The position numbers were made by a program, and so were the translations under genes. 64,000 nucleotides of DNA from Planctomycetota bacterium (lineage in GTDB: Bacteria > Planctomycetota > GCA-2746535), in NCBI GenBank assembly GCA_002746535.1, contig NVWA01000001.1, forward strand, positions 124,001 to 188,000. The letters run 5' to 3'. This document shows, one piece after another, positions 36,701 to 45,007 of this stretch; positions within the stretch are counted from its first letter, which is position 1; each line of letters begins with the position of its first letter. The notes under the pieces are model-generated. The model had not been told where the DNA came from. It was given only the letters and a program-made list of their open reading frames with translations, and did not search any database.

Positions 36701-37477
36701 TTATAAATTTGGAAATAATTCCATCATTTTGTTTTCGATATGTTCTTCTTTCATAAATGTCTCGCCAATTAAAAATCCATTGGCTCCAGCTTCCGAAAGT
36801 ACTTCAATGTCTTGACGGGTTTTTAAGGCACTTTCTGAAACAATATACGCATTAAAATCAACTTTTGGTATTAAATTTAAACTTATATTTATAGATGTCT
36901 CGAAAGTTTTTAAATTTCTATTATTGATACCGATCAATTCTGGCTTTAATTCGCTTATCTCATCTAACTCTTCTTCATTATGGATTTCAAATAAGGCATC
37001 CATACCTAAATCATTAGCGATTTGACAATATTCTTTCATTTGGTTTTTCTCGAGAATACTGACTATCAATAGTATGGCATCCGCACCCATGGCGCGCGCT
37101 TCATAAATATTGTATTCGTCAATGGTAAAATCTTTTCGTAGCATTGGGATATTTAAAACGTTTCTAACATCTTCAAAAATCTTTTGGCTACCTTGAAAAT
37201 ACTTTTCATCCGTTAAGCAGGAAACACATGTTGCGCCTGTATTGAGATAACTTTTTGCAATAGATTCTGGATTAAAGTTTTCTTGAATAATTCCTTTTGA
37301 AGGCGATGCTTTTTTAATTTCAGCTATTAGACCAATCGATGAATTCTTTAACGTATCTAAAAAACCTCTTGTTGAAGGTAGATCATTAATTCTAGAAGAT
37401 AATTCTTCAAGTGAAGTATTCCTTTTTGAATTAAGATTAAATTCTTTTTTATAGGAAACAATTTTATCTAATATCAT
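36701..37477 (-). CDS. trpC: Indole-3-glycerol phosphate synthase TrpC
   Basis: A 258-residue TIM-barrel enzyme closing the indole ring in tryptophan synthesis. Landmarks in order: LIAEIKKASPSKG (catalytic Glu and Lys of strand 1), LTDEKYFQGS, MLRKDFTIDEYNIYEARAMGADAILLI, IGINNRNLKTFET, and the phosphate site SESALKTRQDI followed by GFLIGETFM. Full length for a monofunctional TrpC. It stands in a run mrp-DUF971-trpC, separated from trpD, which lies 9 kb away on the other strand. The trp genes are therefore scattered in this genome. Confidence 0.96.
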   Translation of the reverse strand: MILDKIVSYKKEFNLNSKRNTSLEELSSRINDLPSTRGFLDTLKNSSIGLIAEIKKASPSKGIIQENFNPESIAKSYLNTGATCVSCLTDEKYFQGSQKIFEDVRNVLNIPMLRKDFTIDEYNIYEARAMGADAILLIVSILEKNQMKEYCQIANDLGMDALFEIHNEEELDEISELKPELIGINNRNLKTFETSINISLNLIPKVDFNAYIVSESALKTRQDIEVLSEAGANGFLIGETFMKEEHIENKMMELFPNL

Positions 37478-37487
37478 AGCTATCCAC

Positions 37488-37820
37488 TTATGGATTTTTT
37501 TGAGAAATCTCTTCGTTTTGAATATTGTTTAAATTATATCGTAAACTTTTATATGTGTAGATACCAGAATCATGACCATCGGACCATAAAATTTTAATGG
37601 CATAATTTCCAACAGAATCTATTTTCTTTGGTTTTAGATCTTTTGATATATCTTCTAATTTATTTGAGCGTTCACCTGTCCATTCATTTACACAATGAGC
37701 ACATGCACAATTATATCTGAGTAGACGTACGTTGTATTTTGTTTTGGTTTTGTCAGTCCATAAGATTTGTAATGTAGTATCATCCAGTTTTTGTATAGCA
37801 ATGGGTTGAATATCTTCCAC
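37488..37820 (-). CDS. DUF971 / GBBH-like domain protein
   Basis: About 110 residues of the gamma-butyrobetaine-hydroxylase N-terminal-like (DUF971) domain. The conserved features are LQILWTDKT (IxWxDG-like), LLRYNCACAHCVNEWTG with its CxCxxC cysteine cluster, IDSVGNYAIKILWSDGHDSGIYTY and the final LR. DUF971 proteins are often encoded beside Mrp and are thought to be linked to iron-sulfur assembly. That adjacency holds here: the start GTG 37820 lies two bases after the mrp stop. A TTG at 37829 overlapping mrp is an alternative start. Confidence 0.88.
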   Translation of the reverse strand: MEDIQPIAIQKLDDTTLQILWTDKTKTKYNVRLLRYNCACAHCVNEWTGERSNKLEDISKDLKPKKIDSVGNYAIKILWSDGHDSGIYTYKSLRYNLNNIQNEEISQKNP

Positions 37821-37822
37821 GA

Positions 37823-38890
37823 TTACCAATCCATGCTGAATTGTGTAGAAGTAGAGGCTTTATTTTCAACTAAATCCATTATTTTCTTTCCGGCTTCTAA
37901 ATAAGCTATTGCAGCAGGGCATTTTGGATCACTAAAAACAACTGGCATACCGCTATCGCTTGTAATGACTACCTCTTTGCATATTGGGATTTTACCAATG
38001 AAAGTAAGCTTTTGTTGTTTTGCTAAATCCTCTGTGCCACCAGTTTTAAAAATATCATGTTGAGTATCGCAATTATCACAGATAAAGTACGACATTGTTT
38101 CTATTAAACCAAGAATAGGTACCTGTACTTGTTCAAACATTTGAATCCCTTTTTTTGCATCTTCCAAGGCAACATTCTGAGGAGTGCTAACAACAATTGC
38201 ACCTGTAATTGGTGCCGTTTGTGTAATCGTCAAATGAGCATCGCCTGTTCCGGGAGGCAAATCAATTAAAAGATAATCTAATTTACCCCATTCTACTTGT
38301 GTTAAAAAGGCATGTACCATTTGATGTACCATAGGGCCTCTCCAGATCATAGCCTTGTTCTGACTTAATAACCCTACTGATACGAATTTAATATTTTGTT
38401 TTTCATGTGGAATTAATCGATTGTTCTCATCGGCAAATAATTGGCCTTCAATTCCAAACATTATAGGAATTGATGGCCCATAAATATCGGCATCGAGGAT
38501 ACCTACTTTAGCTCCATTTTGAGATAAGGCTGCGGCTAAATTTGCAGTTGTAGTGGATTTGCCCACACCACCTTTACCTGATGCGATAGCAAGAACGTTT
38601 TTTACATTTGGAAGAATATTCTTCTTTGATTGATTGGCTTTAACGCTGACAAGAGTTTCAGTGATAACTTTTTTGTTTTCTAGACCTTCTATAGAGTGGA
38701 TAGCATCTTCTATTTGTTCTTTAATTTCATTCTCGACTTTTCCAATTGATTCAGGAAATTCTAATTGAATTTTAATTGATTGATCATCTTCACTAATATT
38801 TTTCACAATGTTCAAAGTAATAATATCTTTTTTAAACTTAGGAATAATGATTGATTTTAAGATCTCTTCAATAAGCACTTTATTTTCCAT
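37823..38890 (-). CDS. mrp: Mrp/ApbC/NBP35-type iron-sulfur cluster carrier ATPase
   Basis: A 355-residue deviant-Walker P-loop ATPase that carries 4Fe-4S clusters between subunits of a dimer. An N-terminal MIP18-like (DUF59) domain occupies residues 1-90. The Walker A is GKGGVGKST (105-113). DADIYGPSIPIMFG, LIDLPPGTGDAHLT and the cluster-binding CxxC in YFICDNCDTQHD follow, then GKIPICKEVVITSDSG. Full length. It is the first gene of the minus-strand run ending with the exported peroxidase, and it is divergent from the MotA/ExbB-like operon across a 278-base gap. Confidence 0.95.
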   Translation of the reverse strand: MENKVLIEEILKSIIIPKFKKDIITLNIVKNISEDDQSIKIQLEFPESIGKVENEIKEQIEDAIHSIEGLENKKVITETLVSVKANQSKKNILPNVKNVLAIASGKGGVGKSTTTANLAAALSQNGAKVGILDADIYGPSIPIMFGIEGQLFADENNRLIPHEKQNIKFVSVGLLSQNKAMIWRGPMVHQMVHAFLTQVEWGKLDYLLIDLPPGTGDAHLTITQTAPITGAIVVSTPQNVALEDAKKGIQMFEQVQVPILGLIETMSYFICDNCDTQHDIFKTGGTEDLAKQQKLTFIGKIPICKEVVITSDSGMPVVFSDPKCPAAIAYLEAGKKIMDLVENKASTSTQFSMDW

Positions 38891-39042
38891 TTGAAAACCT
38901 TTTTGTCTTTTTAACTTGTCTGAAATAGGGGTGCGAAATCATACTTTAAGAGCGTCTATTATCAACGAAATATAGGCGCATTCATAATGGATTGAATTTT
39001 ATATTCACAACGTTTGTTGGTAATTAAAATTTTGTCATTTTT

Positions 39043-39071
39043 TTGTCTAATTTCCTGAATTTCAGTAAATA
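39043..39071 (+). promoter_or_regulatory. Candidate sigma-70 promoter of the MotA/ExbB-like operon
   Basis: TTGTCT (39043-39048), a 17-base spacer and TAAATA (39066-39071) give a reasonable -35/-10 pair about 90 bases before the first gene of the plus-strand run. The first gene also has a strong ribosome site, TTTTGGAGAT, directly before ATG 39169. Only sequence resemblance supports the promoter. Confidence 0.33.
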
Positions 39072-39168
39072 TAATATAATGTTTATAGGATTATTATGTT
39101 TACTAATTATAAAGCTGATTGAATAAAGTTTGCATAAATCAATTTTAAAACAACTTTTGGAGATATGA

Positions 39169-40560
39169 ATGAATTGTCAGCAATGTGGTTTTTCTAATAA
39201 GAATCAATTTTTAATTTGTCCGGATTGTAGTACTTACCAATTCAAGGAAAACACACCAATTTCATCTATGCTCATATCTTTTATTTTAGCTTCAATTATG
39301 TTTGGTCTGACTTACTTTTTTTTTGTATTTCAGGATGGCGATAGTAAGTTTTCGGAAATAATCAAAAGTCATTGGATCAACAGCATAATCCTTTTGACTT
39401 CGTATTTGGGAATTTTCTTAGTTATCGGTAAGTTTATTGAATATGTAAAACAAAGAAAAGCTTTATCTGTTTTCCTTGATAGCAATATTATGAACTTATT
39501 GGCTAGTCCAAAAGCATTAACACCTGGACACTACAATAAAACTATTTTCGATATTCGAACAGAATTACTTGAAAAAGGATGCAAAGAAATAACAGATTAT
39601 ATCGTTTTTGATTTAGTTCGAAAAACGTTATATCATCTAGATTCAGTTCAACAAAAAGAAAGTATCAATGAAACTTTGAACTATCATGCCGAAATTAGTC
39701 GATCAAAAATAAATGAAAGTTTCACCATGCTTAAAGTTTTGTATTGGGCCATACCAATACTTGGATTTATAGGTACGGTAATGGGTATTGGAGTTGCCAT
39801 CGGCGCTTTTTCAGACTTTATTTCCACAGGAACAGATAGCGCTGGACTAAAATCATCTTTAGTGGAAGTATCAAAGGGTTTATCAGTAGCATTTGATTCA
39901 ACGTTAATAGCTCTATCATTTACCGTTGTTTTATTGCCCGTTGGAACTTTAATCGAAAATTTATTTGAAAATTTAATTATACAAATTGAAGAATATACAC
40001 TTTCATTTATTACTCCCAATATGAGCTTTCCAATGGATGAAAATTCTGCAGTTGGAATATTGAATAAAAATGTCAGCACATTATCTATTCAAACTAGTTA
40101 TATGCAGGAGTTTTTATCTGAATTCACCGTATTGTGTCGTAAATTAACCAATGACAATAATTTGAATATTAACAATGATGTTGCTGATAAGACAGATACC
40201 AGCATTACCGAAGAGGTTGTTGAAGATGTGAACGAAGCCCCAGAAAGAGACGGTCCAAATACAGACTTATATCCGACGGAAGAATTGAAGGTCATAACGG
40301 AACATGATATGAAATTTACAGATAATGAGTTGACTGTTGGAGCAAGTACATCAGATGAAAAAATAATATTAACTGATCCTGTCGAAGAGTCTTCTGATAA
40401 AGAAATTACTGAAGAAGGAATATCAGTAGACGACAATCCCGAAATGGTAGCTCCTCCACCAATAATGAATGAGTTTGAAGACAGTAATGAAGCAACTCTT
40501 TTAGAATCATTAATTTCTGAAAAAGATGAAGGCGAAGAAACAGAAGACAAAAATTTATAA
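39169..40560 (+). CDS. MotA/TolQ/ExbB-type proton channel subunit with N-terminal zinc ribbon and acidic tail
   Basis: 463 residues. An N-terminal four-cysteine zinc ribbon (Cys3, Cys6, Cys17, Cys20) is followed by two spans (about 32-53 and 68-90), a cytosolic loop, and the paired ExbB-type spans from about 190 to 265: IPILGFIGTVMGIGVAIGAF then KGLSVAFDSTLIALSFTVVLLP. The GxxGTVxG and the Thr/Ser-rich last helix are the channel hallmarks. From about 320 the chain is a highly acidic, probably disordered tail of 140 residues, unusual for ExbB. It should form the pentameric stator-type channel. It leads an operon with two ExbD/MotB-like proteins. Specific role unknown. Confidence 0.8.
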   Translation: MNCQQCGFSNKNQFLICPDCSTYQFKENTPISSMLISFILASIMFGLTYFFFVFQDGDSKFSEIIKSHWINSIILLTSYLGIFLVIGKFIEYVKQRKALSVFLDSNIMNLLASPKALTPGHYNKTIFDIRTELLEKGCKEITDYIVFDLVRKTLYHLDSVQQKESINETLNYHAEISRSKINESFTMLKVLYWAIPILGFIGTVMGIGVAIGAFSDFISTGTDSAGLKSSLVEVSKGLSVAFDSTLIALSFTVVLLPVGTLIENLFENLIIQIEEYTLSFITPNMSFPMDENSAVGILNKNVSTLSIQTSYMQEFLSEFTVLCRKLTNDNNLNINNDVADKTDTSITEEVVEDVNEAPERDGPNTDLYPTEELKVITEHDMKFTDNELTVGASTSDEKIILTDPVEESSDKEITEEGISVDDNPEMVAPPPIMNEFEDSNEATLLESLISEKDEGEETEDKNL

Positions 40561-40572
40561 TTAAATATAAAA

Positions 40573-41139
40573 ATGAAATATAAAAAAAATCAAGAGCATC
40601 TGAAGTTTACCTTATTTCCCTTTGTAAGTATTCTATTAGCTACTGTTGGCGTCTTGATTTTTCTAACAATGGTTCAAGCGGTATTAATCAAAGACGATCA
40701 AGAGGAAGAGACGCCTAAAGAAGAAGAAAATAAAAGAACCTATGAGAGGATACCTGAATTCAATACGCATGTGTTGCGATTTTATAAAGATAAGATTACT
40801 TATTTAGAACCTGGTAAAAAAGTAATTAATTTTAATGTTCATGAATATCAATATATTAGTCAGGTAATTTATACAAGCTGTTTACTGATTAATAATAGAA
40901 GAAGTCTAGAAGAGTCTGATACCAGAGAACATTTGCTTTATGTCGTTGAATTTGATGGTGCCAGAAATTATTTTCAATTATTAGATTTTTTCAAAAAGAA
41001 AATATATGCTACGAATGAATTAAATCGAATCGCATATCATGTGTTTCCAAAATCTACTTTGGAAGGATTGCCTTTAAATCGAATTTTGCCTATTGGATTA
41101 GTATTACTCAGTAAAGGGGAAGGGTTCCTTTTAAAATGA
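40573..41139 (+). CDS. ExbD/MotB-like single-span protein lacking the channel aspartate
   Basis: 188 residues. A short charged cytosolic N-terminus precedes one span (about 11-36) reading FTLFPFVSILLATVGVLIFL. This lines up with the ExbD/TolR pattern TPFIDVMLVLL, but the protonatable Asp is Ser here. A Glu/Lys-rich linker and a soluble extracytoplasmic domain follow (about 65-188, LLYVVEFDGARNYFQLLDFF). I recognise no named domain in the outer part. It lies 12 bases after the channel gene and overlaps the next gene by 4 bases. Assignment as an ExbD-like partner rests on topology, the TPF-like span and position. Confidence 0.62.
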   Translation: MKYKKNQEHLKFTLFPFVSILLATVGVLIFLTMVQAVLIKDDQEEETPKEEENKRTYERIPEFNTHVLRFYKDKITYLEPGKKVINFNVHEYQYISQVIYTSCLLINNRRSLEESDTREHLLYVVEFDGARNYFQLLDFFKKKIYATNELNRIAYHVFPKSTLEGLPLNRILPIGLVLLSKGEGFLLK

Positions 41140-41870
41140 AACGATATCGAAATAAAGAGATTAATTTTTCATTTGATAGCTTGGCTGATATTGTTTCTAA
41201 TATTTTAGGGATCATGGTCATATTAGGTGTGCTTGTAGGCATGATGTCTAAATTTAATGATGAGAACAAAAAAGAGGAAGAGCGAGAAGTTATCTTTGGT
41301 AAAAAAGATGCCATGGCCGATTTGATTCACAAAGATAAAAGAAAGAATATTCCTTATGAAAGGGCGGCAAGATATAATCGATTTCATTTGCACATAATAT
41401 GCTGGAAGAGCAAAATGTTTTTTGTTGATAGTGCCGAATTTAATTTAATGGTAAATAAACATGGAGTAGATTATTTCAATAATAAAAAACTCATTGGAGA
41501 TTGTAATATTCAAATTTCTAAAAACATACGTTTAGATGTAGCAGATTTTTTCCCGGAAGAAAAAAGAGGCTATTTACCGTTGAATTCTAAATTTTCAAAT
41601 TATGAAGGACTGAGGAATTTCTTCAAACTTAAAACGGCTTATAACGCTAAAGATAAAAGAAATAATACGAAGGTTGATCCTAATAATCATATCATTCATT
41701 TTCATGTATTTTCTGATTCAATAAATGCCTTTAATATTGGAAATGATTATTTGAGAATGTTAGGGTTTGATACGGGTTGGGAGTTAATTGCTGAAAATAA
41801 TAATGGTAGAGTTAGATTGCCTGTATTTTTGAAATATCATTCAAACATAAAAAATATGCATATACAATAA
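41136..41870 (+). CDS. ExbD/MotB-like single-span protein retaining the channel aspartate
   Basis: 244 residues. A basic cytosolic N-terminus (MKRYRNKEINFSF) leads into a span (about 14-38) reading DSLADIVSNILGIMVILGVL. An Asp at the membrane edge sits where ExbD, TolR and MotB carry their proton-binding Asp. The rest (40-244) is extracytoplasmic, with LHIICWKSKMFFVDSAEF and IIHFHVFSDSINAFNIGND. The latter resembles the I-x-F-x-V...NA/S-x-x-xG pattern seen in similar stator-like partners. No OmpA-type peptidoglycan motif is visible. The start overlaps the previous stop by 4 bases. Together with the preceding subunit it could form a mixed dimer inside the channel. Confidence 0.65.
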   Translation: MKRYRNKEINFSFDSLADIVSNILGIMVILGVLVGMMSKFNDENKKEEEREVIFGKKDAMADLIHKDKRKNIPYERAARYNRFHLHIICWKSKMFFVDSAEFNLMVNKHGVDYFNNKKLIGDCNIQISKNIRLDVADFFPEEKRGYLPLNSKFSNYEGLRNFFKLKTAYNAKDKRNNTKVDPNNHIIHFHVFSDSINAFNIGNDYLRMLGFDTGWELIAENNNGRVRLPVFLKYHSNIKNMHIQ

Positions 41871-41885
41871 GGTGAATGTGTAACA

Positions 41886-44027
41886 ATGGATTCAGCTAAA
41901 AGAAAAATTTATATTGAAGCTTCGTCTTTGTACCAAAGTGGTGATACAGAAGAAGCAAGAAAGTTGTGGGAAACCTTATCGCCCCAAAAGCCAATTATTT
42001 CCAGTGATCCATTAGTTTGGCGATTAATAAATAAAATAAATATTTCCAAATGGGGTGTCTTATCCGTTTTCGCTATTTTTATGATGATGTTCATCTCATT
42101 ATCGCTTGGTAGAGGCTTATCAGTCATATATTATGCTTTTGGAGATTTGTTTTATTTTAAATCAAACATTGAATTATATAAATTTTTAGAATTGCATTCA
42201 ATTGTAGAGATTAATAACATCTCTTTTATAAATAATATTGAAGCAAATTCCATTTATGAAAAAATTGATCAAATAATTTTAATTTTAAATCAATACACTA
42301 TTTCGAAGATATTTTTTATTCAAAATATTCTACTTCTCAAGATTGAAAATCTTTTCGCCCATAGCCACTTTTTGCGTTTGGGCACTTTTTATTATTTATT
42401 CACTTTCGTTATTTCAATTATGTTATTTATAACCAGTGTAATCGTTGACATATTTTTTATGTATATATTTTTTGGATGGGTGAGTAGATGGCTGGTATTA
42501 ATATTCTCAAAGCTTGAAAATATCATAAGGTTTTTTTGTGTTTTATGTTTTTGTTTGTTGGTAGCTCTTTTTATCTACATCCTAAATACGATATATCTGA
42601 AAAACAAAGAAGCTAATTATGAAAGACCTCCCATGACAATGAAAAACCTATTTCCTGTAGATAATGGTGGGAATAGAAACCCTATAAATAAAAGTAATAA
42701 GCAAGAGATGACTGAAAAAGAATACGTGAAAATGAATAAAGAAAAGATGTTTGATAATAAACCATTATCCCTAGAAGAGCGTGCAAAGCTGATGGAGATC
42801 ATTAAAGACCTTTATAAGTTAGAAAGAAAATATGGTATTCGTACTCAAAAAGATACCTCTGGTGCTAATAGTAGAAATGATATCTTTAAATATGTCGACA
42901 TGCTTAAAAAAGGTAAGGTGAAAGAAGTGATAGAACAGCTTAAAATGAAAAAATCTATGAAAGAAATCCTTGAAAGAATAAAGAAAAGTGGATTGACGGC
43001 AGAAGATAAAACTTTTAAAGACGTACTTGAGAAAAGTTTTAGATCTAGTGATCCATCTGTTCGTAAAGAATACCTTAAAATGAAAAAGGAACTAGAAGAG
43101 CTTTATGGGCAATCAATCAGCAGAAAAGTATATTCCGCCCAAAATCAAAATGAGTTGTTAAAAGAATTCTCAAAAAATAAAAACTTGGCAAAAGAAAAAA
43201 TGAGAAATAAGTTTCGACAAACTTTACAAAAGCAATTAAATATTGGTAGAACAAATGTAGAGGTGAATGATAAAAAGATCAGAATGGAAATGCATTCCAT
43301 TATAAATTATTTAGAGGGTGGTGGTGATATTAAATATTTTAATTTGATGAGAGTTAAATTTTTAGAAAAATACACAGATAAAAGAGTAAGATTGAATTTT
43401 ACAAATAAGATTCTTTTTTTAATGACTAGTTGGAATGAACATCAAGTCAAATATTTTTGGCAAATGAATAGTGAGTTGATGTTGGAAATAATCTTGATGA
43501 CTGAAGAAGCCTTTAAATCATTAAATATTGATATTCGTGGAGCCGGATTGGGATGGCTATACCTCGTTGCCGGCTATTATGAGAAGGCCAGAAAAGTTTG
43601 TTTAGCATCTGCTGAATTTAATGAGGCTAGATCTCGACTTGGTCGCAGGGATGGCAAGATTCAATTCGCTTTTACGAATAGAGCGAACGCTGCTCTGGCG
43701 GCTTTGATGCTAGGGATGGGTGAGGTTGCCTATATAGAGTACCAGTATATTTATGAGCAATCTGCCGTGAAGAAAGGCTCCAATAGAAAACTAGAGGATC
43801 TTTATTTGAGTGAATTTGTTAGAGAAATTACCGCCACATTGGCTTCTAGTAAACCCTGCTTTGAAGCATATGCTTGTAGAAGCATGTTTTTGGAGGGTAT
43901 ATCTGATGAGTTAGCGTTAAAAGATTTGAAGCTATATTTAGCATTAAATACAAAGAATAATTTAATCAATAAACAAGTGCAACTTAAAGTTAAAATGTTA
44001 GTAGATAGAATGAGTAGAAAAAAATAA
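41886..44027 (+). CDS. Large membrane protein with coiled-coil and TPR-like C-terminus, unknown function
   Basis: 713 residues, no family recognised. A short N-terminal helical hairpin (YIEASSLYQSGDTEEARKLW) looks like one TPR unit. About four spans follow: one near 55-80, two between about 160 and 205 (FYYLFTFVISIMLFITSVIV), and one near 215-240. A long charged cytosolic region (260-460) is rich in Lys and Glu, with coiled-coil character (LMEIIKDLYKLERKYG). The C-terminal 200 residues (AGYYEKARKVCLASAEFNEARS) are TPR-like. It lies 15 bases after the second ExbD-like gene and overlaps the protease gene by one base (TAATG). Likely the effector or scaffold of the channel complex, inferred from position only. 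Confidence 0.6.
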   Translation: MDSAKRKIYIEASSLYQSGDTEEARKLWETLSPQKPIISSDPLVWRLINKINISKWGVLSVFAIFMMMFISLSLGRGLSVIYYAFGDLFYFKSNIELYKFLELHSIVEINNISFINNIEANSIYEKIDQIILILNQYTISKIFFIQNILLLKIENLFAHSHFLRLGTFYYLFTFVISIMLFITSVIVDIFFMYIFFGWVSRWLVLIFSKLENIIRFFCVLCFCLLVALFIYILNTIYLKNKEANYERPPMTMKNLFPVDNGGNRNPINKSNKQEMTEKEYVKMNKEKMFDNKPLSLEERAKLMEIIKDLYKLERKYGIRTQKDTSGANSRNDIFKYVDMLKKGKVKEVIEQLKMKKSMKEILERIKKSGLTAEDKTFKDVLEKSFRSSDPSVRKEYLKMKKELEELYGQSISRKVYSAQNQNELLKEFSKNKNLAKEKMRNKFRQTLQKQLNIGRTNVEVNDKKIRMEMHSIINYLEGGGDIKYFNLMRVKFLEKYTDKRVRLNFTNKILFLMTSWNEHQVKYFWQMNSELMLEIILMTEEAFKSLNIDIRGAGLGWLYLVAGYYEKARKVCLASAEFNEARSRLGRRDGKIQFAFTNRANAALAALMLGMGEVAYIEYQYIYEQSAVKKGSNRKLEDLYLSEFVREITATLASSKPCFEAYACRSMFLEGISDELALKDLKLYLALNTKNNLINKQVQLKVKMLVDRMSRKK

Positions 44028-45007
44028 TGACTATTGATAGATTTATCTTATCTGTTTCACCGGCATTTTTAATTTTATGTATTTTGTTTTTGAAACGTGG
44101 CGATGTCTTTAATAGAAATGGTGGATGGTTAATATTAAAACTAATACTTGGTGGCTTGGTGACTATGAGGCTTGCCTTATGGGCAAATAGTTATTTAAGT
44201 ATGCTGAACACTAAAGTTGACTTTAATACATTTGATTCGATTGTTGTTATTTTCGCTGGTGCATTTAATGAAGAAATGGCAAAGTTAATCCCGTTATTAT
44301 TTTTGTTTTATTTATCTAAAAGATTTCAAAGTAAAAAGGATGTCTTCTTTTGTGTTATTTGTATTGGCGCATTTTTTGCGGCATTTGAAAATATTTATAT
44401 GGAAGATTATAATAAATTAATTGGAAATTTAATTATGAGAAGCTTTACAGCTGTTCCAGCTCATTTATCCTTTGCTTGTCTCATGGCTCCCTTTTTATAT
44501 TTTGCTGTCAAAGATAAAGATTATAGTATGAAGCATTATTCTACCGGTGGCATCTTTTTTGGTGTTCAGCTATCAATTACGTTTATGTTTGTTTATTGGT
44601 TTATGAATCGCACGGTTGCTTCAGAAACTTTGTGGTATAGTTTTTTAAAATATAGTTGTTTCATTTATTTTATAGTGCTATTGATTGAATTGATTGTGTT
44701 CCTTATTAATCCTCTTAAATTCAAAAAACTCCTGAAATTTAATTATAAATTGGGTATGTTAATGATAGGAGTTTTATTACCATCTTTTTTACATACTCTT
44801 CATAATTGGTCAGCATCACGTTTTGATGGTTGGCATCTTTTTGTTACCTATTTGAGCCTCTTTTCAACTTATATACTAATTCTAACTTATACAAGCTTTA
44901 CAATTGAATCAGATCAGCCGGAAATGAAATTCGGGAATAAGTATACTGAACCAAATAAAAATGAATCTGCTCCAAAGGAATCTACTTGGGAAAAACAATC
45001 TTTATAG
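44027..45007 (+). CDS. PrsW-family intramembrane metalloprotease
   Basis: 326 residues with about eight spans. PrsW active-site motifs are visible: NEEMAKLIP (Glu82, Glu83, Lys86), FFAAFENIYM (Glu121, Asn122) and VPAHLSF (His146). A further conserved-looking His pair occurs in the late span FLHTLHNW. PrsW in Bacillus cuts an anti-sigma factor at site 1, and the wider CPBP/PrsW clan includes proteases and peptide-processing enzymes. Here it is coupled by one base to the 713-residue membrane protein, which could be its substrate or partner. The end overlaps the following phosphatase gene by 22 bases. Confidence 0.78.
   Translation: MTIDRFILSVSPAFLILCILFLKRGDVFNRNGGWLILKLILGGLVTMRLALWANSYLSMLNTKVDFNTFDSIVVIFAGAFNEEMAKLIPLLFLFYLSKRFQSKKDVFFCVICIGAFFAAFENIYMEDYNKLIGNLIMRSFTAVPAHLSFACLMAPFLYFAVKDKDYSMKHYSTGGIFFGVQLSITFMFVYWFMNRTVASETLWYSFLKYSCFIYFIVLLIELIVFLINPLKFKKLLKFNYKLGMLMIGVLLPSFLHTLHNWSASRFDGWHLFVTYLSLFSTYILILTYTSFTIESDQPEMKFGNKYTEPNKNESAPKESTWEKQSL

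Noticed and set aside
40098..40550. A 150-codon Ser-rich open frame on the minus strand opposite the acidic tail of the channel protein
   Set aside because: It is the antisense of Glu/Asp/Thr-rich codons, which reads as Ser-rich sequence; no start context or homology.
39169..41870. Reading the same genes as a standard TonB-ExbB-ExbD or Tol-Pal system
   Set aside because: No TonB, TolA, TolB or Pal follows; the two single-span proteins have large unfamiliar outer domains and one lacks the channel Asp.
39169..45007. Reading the channel operon as a Zorya defence system
   Set aside because: The MotA-like and MotB-like genes fit in outline, but there is no OmpA-type peptidoglycan domain, no ZorC/ZorD helicase or nuclease, and no neighbouring defence genes.
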